A stretch of 64,000 nucleotides of DNA from Kushneria indalinina DSM 14324 (GCF_003385845.1 NZ_QRDJ01000006.1:558001-622000), one strand, 5' to 3'. Positions 33,965 to 42,956 are shown, numbered from the stretch's first letter. Notes: generated by a model not told the origin, from the sequence alone. Made by a program: numbers and translations.

Positions 33965-34684
33965 ATGGATACCCAACGCTCAAGCTCTTCGGCATGCCCC
34001 GCTGAAGCGATACCTCTCTCTTTGGCAGCCTCCTCACTCGACCGCGGATCGCCGTCTCGATCGGCATGCGAGCTGTTGAACGGTCATGGTATATCGCTGC
34101 TGAATATGGCCCCCCATCATCGTGTCCTGGACATGTACGGCTCGGGTCAGCAGCGCATGCATCTGATCTCCGGTGCGCTGGATGAACGAGGCGAGCTGGT
34201 CGCCAACATCATGGGGGCACTGTCACTGGAAAGCGTTGCGCTTCGCCAGACGCCCCATAATGTCACCATGACACGTCTTGATGATGATCGACTGTCTCCG
34301 GAGGACGTGGGCTCCTTTGATCGCGTGCTGCTCGATATTCCTGCACTGATCGGGCGGCATCTGTCGGCGCGGGAACGCTCCGAGCGGCTGGTGTCACTGC
34401 TTCTTCGCGCCATCAGGCTGTGCCGTGATGGCGGCCGCGTGGTGTATATGACGCATGGTCATCTGGTGCAGGACAACGAAATGGTGATCGATCAGGTGAT
34501 TAATGATGCCCACAAGGGCATTGCCCTGGGCCGCATTGATCTACCCGGGGTTAGCGGTCGTCCCGGCAATACCTGCTGTGGGGGGCAACAGCTTGATCCC
34601 AGGATTGCCAGAGCCCTGCATGTGACGGACAGCACGGGCAGCGAGGACCGTTTTCTGGCCGTGTTCGAGTGTAGGCATTCGTAA
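33965..34684 (+). CDS. degenerate Nol1/Nop2/Sun (RsmB/RsmF-like) methyltransferase homolog
   Basis: A 239-residue protein that follows the catalytic core of bacterial RNA m5C methyltransferases in order. HHRVLDMYGSGQQRMHLIS stands where the SAM loop (AAPGGKT) should be, GELVANIMGALSLESVALRQ follows, then FDRVLLDIPALIG (residues 119-130) where the family has DAPCSG, CRDGGRVVYMTHGHLVQDNE (153-171) where it has the STCT motif, and an end like the family's (SEDRFLAVFEC). Both catalytic cysteines and most of the SAM-binding glycine loop are missing although the frame is intact, so it is probably not a methyltransferase. There is no N-terminal NusB or RNA-binding domain. It could be an RNA-binding or regulatory remnant. 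The gene sits behind two palindromic operators. The homology is my own motif reading. Confidence 0.6.
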   Translation: MDTQRSSSSACPAEAIPLSLAASSLDRGSPSRSACELLNGHGISLLNMAPHHRVLDMYGSGQQRMHLISGALDERGELVANIMGALSLESVALRQTPHNVTMTRLDDDRLSPEDVGSFDRVLLDIPALIGRHLSARERSERLVSLLLRAIRLCRDGGRVVYMTHGHLVQDNEMVIDQVINDAHKGIALGRIDLPGVSGRPGNTCCGGQQLDPRIARALHVTDSTGSEDRFLAVFECRHS

Positions 34685-34738
34685 ACCGGACGCCATCCGA
34701 ACAGGCCGGCATCGACGCCGGTACGGCCCATCTCTACA

Positions 34739-35440
34739 ATGATGCCTCTTTTGCCTCCGGTACCGAGGATGTCTCACTTGACCCTTCGTCTGCGTCGTTC
34801 ATGCCAGACCAGCATGGCATGGATGGCGCATCAGCTTGTCACCTGGCGTATCTCGCCGGCAGGACTCGCACTTACCGCCATCGTGCTTGCCGTTGCCACT
34901 GCGCCGTTGCTATATGCACAACAGTGTCTGATGGCGGCGCTGGCTGTACTGTTGTACCGCCTGATGAGCGTGCTGTCGGGCTGGGTATCAAGGGCCCTGG
35001 GCCACCTTGACGCCAGGCAGCGCTACCTGCGTCCCTTCATGGAAATCGTTCTGATCGTGTCGGTCATGGCTGGGCTTTCGCTCTACTCGCCCGAGCGGCT
35101 TTTCTGGCCTGCGCTGACCCTGGTCATTGTCCTGCTCGTCTTTGATCTGGAAAGACGGCTGGTGGTGCTGCTTCAGGAAGTGCAAAGCATTGTCACCCGG
35201 ACAGGGGCGCCCGAGCGTATCATCAATATTGTCACGGGAAGTGTAGGGCGCACTCTGCTATTGATGGCCGCCTGCTACTGGCCACAGAGCTTTTTCTGGA
35301 GCGGGTTCGCCTTTGCTGGCCTTTGTCTGGGGATACTGGCCTGGCGGCTGGTGACCAACTATCGACAGCTGGGCATGGCCCCGGAAATGAGTGCGTCAGG
35401 GGCGCCTACCGAGCAAACCGACCCGGATAGCAGCATCTGA
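34739..35440 (+). CDS. hypothetical polytopic membrane protein
   Basis: A protein of about 233 residues with a basic N-terminus and five or six hydrophobic segments (for example ISPAGLALTAIVLAVATAPL, FMEIVLIVSVMAGLSLY, LFWPALTLVIVLLVFDLE). The order of helices and the PERIINIVTGSVGRTLLL region loosely recall CDP-alcohol phosphatidyltransferases, but the D-x2-D-G-x2-A-R...D-x3-D active-site signature is absent, so no enzyme function is claimed. The start is uncertain (34739, 34742 or 34769; none has a good ribosome site). It follows the pseudo-methyltransferase by 54 bp and may be co-transcribed with it. It converges on the SlyD-like gene. Confidence 0.6.
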   Translation: MMPLLPPVPRMSHLTLRLRRSCQTSMAWMAHQLVTWRISPAGLALTAIVLAVATAPLLYAQQCLMAALAVLLYRLMSVLSGWVSRALGHLDARQRYLRPFMEIVLIVSVMAGLSLYSPERLFWPALTLVIVLLVFDLERRLVVLLQEVQSIVTRTGAPERIINIVTGSVGRTLLLMAACYWPQSFFWSGFAFAGLCLGILAWRLVTNYRQLGMAPEMSASGAPTEQTDPDSSI

Positions 35441-35458
35441 CCTGCAGAAAAGACATAA

Positions 35459-35487
35459 AAAAAGGCAGCCTGCTGGCTGCCTTTTTA
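35459..35487. terminator. bidirectional terminator
   Basis: AAAAGGCAGCC / GGCTGCCTTTTT hairpin with loop TGCT, between two convergent genes. A-run on one side and T-run on the other serve both strands. Confidence 0.9.
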
Positions 35488-35505
35488 AACACTGACCATT
35501 GGTGA

Positions 35506-35988
35506 TCAGTGCTCATGACCGCCTTCACCGTGTACATGGCCGTGCTCGAGTTCTTCGGCACTGGCTTCGCGTACGGATTCGACGCTGACGTCAAAGTTCA
35601 GGGTTTCGCCGGCCAGCGGATGGTTGCCGTCAACGGTAACCGTATCACCTTCGAGCTTGGTGACGGTGACCAGCAGCGGGCCGCCTTCGGTCTGCGCCTG
35701 AAACTGCATGCCGGGCTGGATGTCTTCTACGCCCTGGAAGGCATCGCGCGGTACTTCCTGCACCAGAGAGGGCTGGACTTCGCCGTAGCCTTCGCCGGGT
35801 TCAACGCGCGCCTGAAGGGTGTCACCTGTCGTCTTGCCTGACAGTTCCTTCTCCAGTCCGGGAATGATGTTGCCGGAACCGTGCAGATAGGAAAGCGGAT
35901 CACGACCTTCAGAGCTGTCGAGTACTTCACCGGAATCGTTTTTCAGAGTGTAGTGAAACGATACGACTGTGTTCTCTGCGATCTGCAT
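35506..35988 (-). CDS. FKBP-type peptidyl-prolyl isomerase, SlyD-like
   Basis: A 160-residue chaperone/isomerase. The FKBP core begins MQIAENTVVSFHYTLKNDSG, with DPLSYLHGSGNIIPGLEKEL as the active-site strand. An inserted IF domain (about residues 70-130) carries the chaperone activity in SlyD proteins, and NHPLAGETLNFDVSVESVRE closes the fold. The tail is His-rich (EHGHVHGEGGHEH), shorter than in E. coli SlyD but suited to nickel binding for hydrogenase or urease maturation. The start at 35988 follows AGGA; an upstream ATG lacks one. Cytoplasmic. Confidence 0.92.
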   Translation of the reverse strand: MQIAENTVVSFHYTLKNDSGEVLDSSEGRDPLSYLHGSGNIIPGLEKELSGKTTGDTLQARVEPGEGYGEVQPSLVQEVPRDAFQGVEDIQPGMQFQAQTEGGPLLVTVTKLEGDTVTVDGNHPLAGETLNFDVSVESVREASAEELEHGHVHGEGGHEH

Positions 35989-36142
35989 GATAAGGGTCCT
36001 TTGCGTCGGTACGTGTTGGTTGCTCTCAAACTGTCGGGGCATCGTCTCCATTAATGCGTGCCGACGTGCTGACTCATGAAGATGGCGACGGCCATATATT
36101 TTTCAACCCCGGCCAGGCCATCAATCGCGCTTTTTTTACGAT

Positions 36143-36158
36143 ATCATGCCAGCATGAT
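36143..36158. promoter_or_regulatory. inverted repeat upstream of small membrane protein
   Basis: ATCATGC (36143-36149) and GCATGAT (36152-36158) with a two-base spacer lie in the 272-bp gap between the divergent SlyD-like gene and the small membrane protein. It may be an operator; nothing else supports this. Confidence 0.35.
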
Positions 36159-36260
36159 GCTGACCCGTGTTCAGGCCGGTGTCATGAAGGCCCGGTAGCA
36201 CAGGCGTTGTGCCCGAGGTCATACTGGATTATAGACACTTAAATTCGCGCAGGAGAGCTT

Positions 36261-36545
36261 ATGACCATTGCTGTCATCTGGATTGTTATCTTTGCCATCG
36301 CAACGGCGCTGGCCTGGAAGAGCTGGGAAAGCGGCTTTGCTAAAATGATCAAGCGGTGGGTGCCGGCCATACTGCTGATTGACGATGATCAGGCCAATCG
36401 CATTACTTGGTGTGTTGTAGCGGGCGTACTGTTTGCAACACTGATGACCAATCCTGCTTCCATGTTGCTGACCCTGATAATGATTGCCCTGATCGCTCTG
36501 ATTGCACGAGCGGTGATTCGCTTTGCGCTGAGCAAGGTGCACTGA
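36261..36545 (+). CDS. small hypothetical inner-membrane protein
   Basis: A 94-residue protein with two or three hydrophobic segments. MTIAVIWIVIFAIATALAW begins the first, WCVVAGVLFATLMTNP the second, and MLLTLIMIALIALIARAVIR the third. The loop WVPAILLIDDDQANRI is acidic. I do not recognise a family. The ribosome site AGGAGAG lies about seven bases before the ATG, and a terminator follows, so expression is credible. Confidence 0.7.
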   Translation: MTIAVIWIVIFAIATALAWKSWESGFAKMIKRWVPAILLIDDDQANRITWCVVAGVLFATLMTNPASMLLTLIMIALIALIARAVIRFALSKVH

Positions 36546-36606
36546 AAGCGTTTGAGCCTTTGGGCGATCGTTCGAATCAATGAGGCGCTTTCAAATGAAT
36601 GCCATC

Positions 36607-36634
36607 AAAAAGGGCTCTCGAGGGAGCCCTTTTT
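36607..36634. terminator. bidirectional terminator
   Basis: AAAAAGGGCTC / GAGCCCTTTTT hairpin between the convergent small membrane protein gene and putP. Confidence 0.9.
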
Positions 36635-36674
36635 GACGTTCAATGCTCTGATTCCTGCATCGCCATAAAGACGC

Positions 36675-38165
36675 TCAGCGAGAGATCTGCTGGTACTCTC
36701 CGGCATCGCTGGTGGCACGGCTGACCAGAACAATGGCAATAAACGAGGCGATAAAGCCGGGAATGATTTCATAGATCCCGTCGCCGCCCAGAAACGCTGC
36801 GTTCCAGCCCAGTGCAATCCAGATCATGACGGTGACCGCGCCCACGACCATGCCGGCAATGGCGCCGGTACCGTTGGTGCGCGACCACATCAATGACAGC
36901 AGAATCACCGGACCGAATGCGGCACCAAAGCCTGCCCAGGCGTTGCTCACCAGACCCAGCACCTGAGAGTTCGGATCAGAGGCGATGATTGCGGCCACTA
37001 TTCCTACCAGCAGGACACTGACGCGACCGACCGTGACGACTTCCTTCTCCGTGGCTTCCTTGCGCAGGAACAGGCGATAGAAGTCCTCGGTCAGCGAAGA
37101 AGACGCCACCAGCAGCTGGCTGGAAATGGTGCTCATGATCGCCGCCAGCAGTGCCGCATAAAGAAAGCCCGTGACCAGCGGATGGAACAAAAGGTTGGCC
37201 AGAATAATGAAGATCGTTTCAGGGTCCTGAATGTCCATGCCGTTGCGAACCGCGTAGGCGCGCCCGAACAGACCCAGCGAGACGGCCCCGATCATGGAGA
37301 TCAGCATCCAGCTCATGCCGATATTGCGAGCGGTGGGCACATCCTTGAGCGAGCGTATGGCCATGAAGCGCACGATGATGTGCGGCTGTCCGAAATAGCC
37401 AAGCCCCCACGTGACCGCGGAAAGCCACCCGATAAACGTCAGTCCGTCCGTCCAGGACAGCAGGGTGGGATCGACCTCATTGAGCGTCTGCGAGGCCTGG
37501 GCAAAACCGCCACCGCCTTCGCCGAAGAGCACCACGGCCGGCATGATCACCAGCGCCAGCATCATGATGCAGCCCTGCACGAAGTCCGTCAGGCTCACCG
37601 CCAGAAAGCCCCCGACCACGGTATAGACCAGTACCACGCCCAGTGTAATGATCACACCCGAGGCGTAATCGCTCGCCCCGCCAATGCTGACCAGACCCGA
37701 AAAGGCGCTCTGGAACAGCTTGCCGCCGGCCACCAGCCCGGACGCCGTGTAGATGGCAAAAAAGACCACGATGACGATGGCGGAGACCACCCTCAGCGAC
37801 ATGGCGCGGGTCGGGAAGCGATTGGCCAGAAAGGCGGGGATGGTAATGGCGTTGCCATAGTGGACCGTTTGTTCACGAAGACGCGGTGCGACCAGAAGCC
37901 AGTTGAAAAAGGCCCCCAGCAGCAATCCAACGCCGATCCAGGCCGACCCCAGACCGGAGGCAAACATCGCCCCGGGCAGGCCCAGCAGCAGCCAGCCGCT
38001 CATGTCCGAGGCGCCGGCTGACAGCGCCGCCACCTTCGGGCTGAGCGTGCGACCGCCCAGCATGTAGTCCTCGGAGGTCGAGGTCGCGGTGCGCATGGCA
38101 TACAGGCCGATACCGACCATGAGCGCGAAATAAGCAAAAAGGCTGATCCAGACACCGATAGCCAT
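36675..38165 (-). CDS. putP: sodium/proline symporter
   Basis: A 496-residue SSS-family transporter with about 13 membrane spans. It starts MAIGVWISLFAYFALMVGIG and shows the PutP sodium/substrate region YMLGGRTLSPKVAALSAGAS and DMSGWLLLGLPGAMFASGLG. Length matches E. coli PutP (502). It imports proline with sodium, for use as carbon and nitrogen source or osmolyte. It lies downstream of putA in the same direction with a 144-bp gap holding an inverted repeat, so it may have its own promoter as well. The ribosome site AGGAGA precedes the ATG at 38165. Confidence 0.94.
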   Translation of the reverse strand: MAIGVWISLFAYFALMVGIGLYAMRTATSTSEDYMLGGRTLSPKVAALSAGASDMSGWLLLGLPGAMFASGLGSAWIGVGLLLGAFFNWLLVAPRLREQTVHYGNAITIPAFLANRFPTRAMSLRVVSAIVIVVFFAIYTASGLVAGGKLFQSAFSGLVSIGGASDYASGVIITLGVVLVYTVVGGFLAVSLTDFVQGCIMMLALVIMPAVVLFGEGGGGFAQASQTLNEVDPTLLSWTDGLTFIGWLSAVTWGLGYFGQPHIIVRFMAIRSLKDVPTARNIGMSWMLISMIGAVSLGLFGRAYAVRNGMDIQDPETIFIILANLLFHPLVTGFLYAALLAAIMSTISSQLLVASSSLTEDFYRLFLRKEATEKEVVTVGRVSVLLVGIVAAIIASDPNSQVLGLVSNAWAGFGAAFGPVILLSLMWSRTNGTGAIAGMVVGAVTVMIWIALGWNAAFLGGDGIYEIIPGFIASFIAIVLVSRATSDAGEYQQISR

Positions 38166-38197
38166 AAATTTCTCCTGTGTTCTGATTATTGGGTCGG

Positions 38198-38247
38198 AAG
38201 GTTTCCTGCAGCTGTCATGAGCAGGGCGCGAGCGAATGGGAAACCTT
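38198..38247. repeat. inverted repeat between putA and putP
   Basis: AAGGTTTCC (38198-38206) and GGAAACCTT (38239-38247) are perfect 9-bp arms 32 bp apart, in front of putP. On the plus strand the right arm is followed by T, which serves no known transcript, so a regulatory site or a long-loop mRNA hairpin is more likely than a terminator. Confidence 0.45.
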
Positions 38248-38309
38248 TTTTGACGTTGTTTTCAACCACAAATGGCCTCCCATTGCTCGTTGTCGTCATG
38301 ATGTGTGGA

Positions 38310-41300
38310 TCAACCGTCTCCCATGGCCAGCAGGGACGCATTGCCCCCCAGGGCGGCCGTGTTGATCGTGCGCGTTTTCTCGTTGGCAAAGCGCAGCAGA
38401 TAGTGGGGGCCGCCGGCCTTGGGCCCGGTACCGGAAAAGCCCTGGCCGCCAAAGGGCTGTACGCCCACCACGGCCCCTATGATATTACGATTGACGTAGA
38501 CATTGCCGACCCGGATGCGACGGGCCACCCGATTGGCAAAGGTCTCGTTGCGGCTGTGGACACCAAAGGTCAGCCCGTAGCCGCGCTCATTGATGGTGTC
38601 GATCACCGCATCGATGTCGGCCGCCCTGAAGGTTGCGACATGCAAAATGGGACCAAACTGCTCGGTCTCCAGCGCATCAATGCCATCGATCCGAAACGCC
38701 GTCGGGGCAATGAAGGTGCCATTGGCAGCAATGGCCGGATCAATCGCGGTCTCGGCGATCAGGCGGCCTTCACCCTTGAGTCGGTCGATATGGGCCTGGA
38801 GCCCCTGTCGAGCCTCATCATCGATGACCGGGCCGACATCGGTGGCCAGTTTTGTCGGGTCACCGATATTGAGCTCGGCCATTGCCCCCTTGAGGGTGTC
38901 GATGACGCGCTCGGCGATATCTTCCTGAACGTAGAGCACGCGCAGCGCCGAACAGCGCTGGCCGGCACTCTGATAGCTCGAGACCACCACATCCTTGACC
39001 ACCTGCTCGGGCAGGGCAGTGGAGTCCACGATCATGGCGTTGAGCCCCCCGGTTTCGGCCACCAGCGTTGGCAGCGGCGCGTTGTCGCGTGCGGCCAGCG
39101 AGCGGTTGATCAGCTGCGCCGTCCCGGTCGAGCCGGTGAAGGCAATCCCGGTGATCCGGCGATCGCTCGAGAGCACGGCGCCGACCGTGGCGCCATCGCC
39201 AGGCAGCAGCTGTACCACCCCGCGCGGCATGCCGGCCTCATGCAGCAGTTCGACAACGCGATGCGCGACCAGCGAGGTTTGCTCTGCCGGCTTGGCCAGC
39301 ACGGTGTTGCCGGTCACGGCCGCTGCCACGGTCTGGCCACAGAAGATGGCGATCGGGAAGTTCCACGGACTGATGGTGGCAAAAACGCCCTTGCCCTGCA
39401 TGATGAGTTCGTTGGACTCGCCGGTCGGCCCAGGCAGTACCGTAGGCGCTTCAAAGATGTCCCGGGCGCGGGCGGCGTAGTAGCGACAGAAATCCACCGC
39501 TTCGCGCACTTCGGCCACGCCATCGGGCAGCAGCTTGCCCCCTTCCATGCAGCACAGGGCCATCAGTTCGGGCGTGTGCTTTTCCATCAGATCGGCAAAG
39601 CGCTCCAGAATGGCGGCGCGCTGCTCGACCGGCGTATCGTTCCAGTCGGGAAAGGCCTTCCAGGCCACATCGATGGCACGTGAGGTCTCATCAGCGCTGG
39701 TCCAGCGCACCTGGCCAACGGTGCGCTGATGATCCCACGGGCAGACGACGTCGCGAAGTTCGCCGTCATTGCGGTCCAGATCGTACCCGACCAGCGGCCC
39801 GGCGCGGTAATCACGCTCTAGAAAGGGCGTCATGGCATCGATCAACGGCCTGAACTGACTTTCGACGTTGAGGTTGATGCCCCGCGAGTTGCGCCGACCG
39901 TCGGGATAGATGTCGGCCGGCATGGGAATATTGGAATTAAAATACTGCCCCACACCGATCAGGTTCTCGACCGGGTGAACGCAAAGCGATTCCACTGGCA
40001 CGCGCGGGTCGACCAGCTGATGGACAAACGAGGAGTTGGCACCGTTTTCCAGCAGGCGACGCACCAGGTAGGGCAGCAGGTCCTTGTGGGCGCCCACCGG
40101 GGCATAGATGCGACACCAGGTGCCCTTCGGGGCCTGCTTGAGGGCGGCCTCGTAAAGGGCCTCACCCATGCCGTGCAGACGCTGGAATTCGAAAGCGCGA
40201 TCGCCCTGATGGGCCAGGTCGATAATGGTCGCGATGGTATGGGCATTGTGGGTGGCAAACTGCGGGAAGAGGCGGCCGCGCGTGTTGTCGGAGAGCAGAT
40301 AGGTCGCGCAGGCCAGATAGGAGACATCCGTGCAGGCCTTGCGGGTAAAGACCGGGTAGCCGTCCACACCCAGCTGCTGCGACTCCTTGATCTCGCTGTC
40401 CCAGTAGGCGCCCTTGACCAGACGTACCGGGATTTCATCATTTTGATCATCGGCGATGCGCGTCAGCCACTGAAGCGCCGGCAGGGCACGCTTGGAGTAG
40501 GCCTGAATGACCAGGCCGAATCTGCCCCAGCCCTGACAGACATCGGCGTTGTACACCGCCTTGAAGACCTCGAGTGACAGCTCGAGTCGGTCGACTTCTT
40601 CGGCATCGATGGTCAGCGCGACATCCAGACCGCGCGCCAGCTCAACGAGCTGTTTGACGGTGGCGACCAGCTCTTCGAGAACCTGCTCGCGCCGCCCGGA
40701 CTCATAGCGCGGGTGCAAAGCCGAGAGTTTGATGGAAATCGAGGGGGCCGGCGTACTGGATGCCAGCTTCTGGCTGGTTTTGCCCACGGCGCGAATGGCG
40801 CTGGTGTAGTCGTCAAAATAGCGCTCGGCATCGTTTCGGGTCAGCGCCGCTTCGCCCAGCATGTCGTAGGAATAGGTGTAGCCCTTGTCGAACAGCGGCC
40901 TTGAGCGCTTGAGCGCCTCATCGATATCGCGGCCCAGCACGAACTGGCGACCCATGACCTTCATCGCCTGACGCATCGCCTGGCGAATGACCGGCTCTCC
41001 CATGCGGTTGACCATGCGATTGATAAAGCCCGCCGGGCGGCCGTCCTGCGGCTGATCCAGCTTGATCACGCGCCCGGTGGTCAAAAGCCCCCAGGTCGAG
41101 GCGTTGACGAACCAGGACTCGCTCTGGCCGGCGTATTTCTCCCACTCCCCGACGCTCAGGCGGTCCTCGATCAGGGCATCGGTTGTGGCGCTGTCGGGCA
41201 CACGCAGCAACGCCTCCGCCAGACACATCAGCATCAGACCTTCCTGGGTGCCCAGGCTGTACTGCTGCAAAAGCTCATCGATGGAATCCACCGCGGTATC

Positions 41301-41501
41301 CATGGCGCGCACTTCCCGCACCAGCGCTGCGGTCGTGTCGGCGATCCGCTTGAAATCCCCTTCATCGGTTTGCAAAAGCTCGATAAATTCCCGCATCAGA
41401 TCGTTTTCATCGACGATGTAGTGATCGCTGAGGCGGGTGAAAAGGGTAGCGGGGGGCTGCTGCCAGGTGCCGGCATCCAGTATCTGTTGGCTGTTGAGCA
41501 T
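38310..41501 (-). CDS. putA: bifunctional proline dehydrogenase / P5C dehydrogenase
   Basis: A 1063-residue enzyme oxidising proline to glutamate. The FAD-dependent proline dehydrogenase barrel occupies about residues 130-480 (SIKLSALHPRYE; VRLVKGAYWDSEIK; YAPVGAHKDLLPYLVRRLLE). The NAD-dependent aldehyde dehydrogenase half has NFPIAIFCGQTVAAAVTGN and catalytic Cys850 in SAGQRCSALRVL. There is no N-terminal ribbon-helix-helix domain, so unlike E. coli PutA it should not repress its own genes, and the AraC-type gene upstream is the likely regulator, as in Pseudomonas. The start at 41501 is preceded by AAGGAA. The C-terminal extra domain of long PutAs is also absent. Confidence 0.95.
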   Translation of the reverse strand: MLNSQQILDAGTWQQPPATLFTRLSDHYIVDENDLMREFIELLQTDEGDFKRIADTTAALVREVRAMDTAVDSIDELLQQYSLGTQEGLMLMCLAEALLRVPDSATTDALIEDRLSVGEWEKYAGQSESWFVNASTWGLLTTGRVIKLDQPQDGRPAGFINRMVNRMGEPVIRQAMRQAMKVMGRQFVLGRDIDEALKRSRPLFDKGYTYSYDMLGEAALTRNDAERYFDDYTSAIRAVGKTSQKLASSTPAPSISIKLSALHPRYESGRREQVLEELVATVKQLVELARGLDVALTIDAEEVDRLELSLEVFKAVYNADVCQGWGRFGLVIQAYSKRALPALQWLTRIADDQNDEIPVRLVKGAYWDSEIKESQQLGVDGYPVFTRKACTDVSYLACATYLLSDNTRGRLFPQFATHNAHTIATIIDLAHQGDRAFEFQRLHGMGEALYEAALKQAPKGTWCRIYAPVGAHKDLLPYLVRRLLENGANSSFVHQLVDPRVPVESLCVHPVENLIGVGQYFNSNIPMPADIYPDGRRNSRGINLNVESQFRPLIDAMTPFLERDYRAGPLVGYDLDRNDGELRDVVCPWDHQRTVGQVRWTSADETSRAIDVAWKAFPDWNDTPVEQRAAILERFADLMEKHTPELMALCCMEGGKLLPDGVAEVREAVDFCRYYAARARDIFEAPTVLPGPTGESNELIMQGKGVFATISPWNFPIAIFCGQTVAAAVTGNTVLAKPAEQTSLVAHRVVELLHEAGMPRGVVQLLPGDGATVGAVLSSDRRITGIAFTGSTGTAQLINRSLAARDNAPLPTLVAETGGLNAMIVDSTALPEQVVKDVVVSSYQSAGQRCSALRVLYVQEDIAERVIDTLKGAMAELNIGDPTKLATDVGPVIDDEARQGLQAHIDRLKGEGRLIAETAIDPAIAANGTFIAPTAFRIDGIDALETEQFGPILHVATFRAADIDAVIDTINERGYGLTFGVHSRNETFANRVARRIRVGNVYVNRNIIGAVVGVQPFGGQGFSGTGPKAGGPHYLLRFANEKTRTINTAALGGNASLLAMGDG

Positions 41502-41764
41502 AGTGAAGTTCCTTGCCGCAAAGGACGGCCAGCGCAGGATCAAACCGCGTGGACAAATGAGGCGTCGATGGCTGGCGGTGACAAAAAAGGATAGTGGCTT
41601 TTTTGACTTTAGGCTGTGACGCGCAGCGTCGTCTTGTCGATTTGCCGGGAAGGGTTGTCAGATTGGCGGGAGTTTGACGGGCAGTTTGGTCGTGCAAAAA
41701 GCGGGAGTTTCGGCAATACGTCTTTGGTCTTAGGGGCGGGCAGCCGGACCAATGCCGGTGATGC

Positions 41765-42538
41765 TCAGCCTGCGCGGGTCTGGCGCAATGCTCTGGGGGA
41801 GTGACCGAAGTGGCGTCTAAAGGCATGCGACAGGGCACTTTGATTGGCAAAGCCCGAGCGCTCGGCGATATCGATCAGGGGCAGGCTGGATTCCAGCAGC
41901 AGTTTGCGTGCCGCATTGAGACGCTTGCGCAGGATGTACTGATAGGGCGGCAGCCCCGTGCGTATACGAAAGAGCTCGGTAAAGTGGGCACTGGACAGAT
42001 GAACCAGACCGGCCAGGTCTTCCACGCGGATGGCCCGGGCCAGATGGCGATCGATGTAGTGATCCAGCATGCCCAGATCGAGCCGCGACTGCGGGGTCGC
42101 CTGCCGATCGAGCAGGCGATGGGAGAGAATCGACAGCAGGGTCGTGATCAACAGGTCGCGATCGACGTCCGGCTGATGGGTGATCTCCTCGACCATAAAG
42201 GTGAGATAGGCACGCGCGGCACTGTCGAGTTCAAAGTGCAACGGGTGAGAAAACAGCTGAAAGTGATGACGGTAGGCGCCCGACAGGCCTGGTGCATCGT
42301 CAAAGAGATCCAGCAGCAGCTGGGAGTTGTCACCGATGCCGCGGTAGCAGTGCTCCCGATCACCCGGAATGGTGCAGCCGTGAAAGGGCGCAATGTGCAG
42401 CGGCTGTCCGTCGATGATGATTTCGGCCTCGCCTGCCAGGCCGATCACGATCTGATGGAAGGGGTGTGAGTGCGCCTGGGAAATCTCTTCCAGCGGCGCC
42501 CGACGGATGACGTTGGTACTGGTCAGCGCGATGGTCAT
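41765..42538 (-). CDS. AraC-family regulator, likely activator of put genes
   Basis: A 257-residue protein with an N-terminal cupin sensor (HSHPFHQIVIGLAGEAEIII; IPGDREHCYRG) and two C-terminal helix-turn-helix motifs (IRVEDLAGLVHLSSAHFTEL; LIDIAERSGFANQSALSHAF). It ends HFGHSPRALRQTRAG, typical of the family. It lies 263 bp upstream of putA in the same direction. In Pseudomonas an AraC-type protein (PruR) activates putA and putP in response to proline; this position and the lack of a DNA-binding domain in PutA suggest the same role. No operator was identified. Confidence 0.85.
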   Translation of the reverse strand: MTIALTSTNVIRRAPLEEISQAHSHPFHQIVIGLAGEAEIIIDGQPLHIAPFHGCTIPGDREHCYRGIGDNSQLLLDLFDDAPGLSGAYRHHFQLFSHPLHFELDSAARAYLTFMVEEITHQPDVDRDLLITTLLSILSHRLLDRQATPQSRLDLGMLDHYIDRHLARAIRVEDLAGLVHLSSAHFTELFRIRTGLPPYQYILRKRLNAARKLLLESSLPLIDIAERSGFANQSALSHAFRRHFGHSPRALRQTRAG

Positions 42539-42578
42539 GGCAGTTCAATCATTAACGAAGAGCAGTCATCGGCCTGAC

Positions 42579-42956
42579 TCAAAAGGCGCGCCGGTCATCG
42601 AGCGACAGGCGTGCCGTCAGGTGCTGGCGCAGCGCGCGGATCTCCTCGATCCCGGTGCCTGAAAACAGATTGCCGCCCTGTTGAAGCCGCCAGGGCTGGC
42701 CGTACTCATCCATGATGACCTGACAGCGCCGACGCACGTTTTCCAGATAGGGGTCATGACGGATCGGGTAACCGATGATGGTGTGCCAGCGAGCCTCCGA
42801 AACGCGATTTTCCAGCGCCTCGTCAAGCAGAGACAGCAGGTCGTCGGCGCTGGTGCGATAGCGCGGTGTTCGCGACAGGATCAGCGCCGTAACCATGAAA
42901 CCGCAGATCAGCAGACAGACAACAAAGGTCAGCGCAAAAATAGCCATGGGAGTCAT
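42579..42956 (-). CDS. small membrane-anchored hypothetical protein
   Basis: A 125-residue protein with one N-terminal membrane helix (MAIFALTFVVCLLICGFMVT) followed by a soluble, charged domain containing RWHTIIGYPIRHDPYLENVR and RCQVIMDEYG. I do not know its family by name. The start is either 42956 or 42947; neither has a clear ribosome site. It sits 40 bp upstream of the AraC-type regulator and downstream of the CNNM-type gene, all on the minus strand, so co-transcription is possible. Confidence 0.65.
   Translation of the reverse strand: MTPMAIFALTFVVCLLICGFMVTALILSRTPRYRTSADDLLSLLDEALENRVSEARWHTIIGYPIRHDPYLENVRRRCQVIMDEYGQPWRLQQGGNLFSGTGIEEIRALRQHLTARLSLDDRRAF

Noticed and set aside
38217-39683. 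Long open frame antisense to putA (about 488 codons)
   Set aside because: It fully overlaps the well-supported aldehyde dehydrogenase half of PutA and shows no motif.
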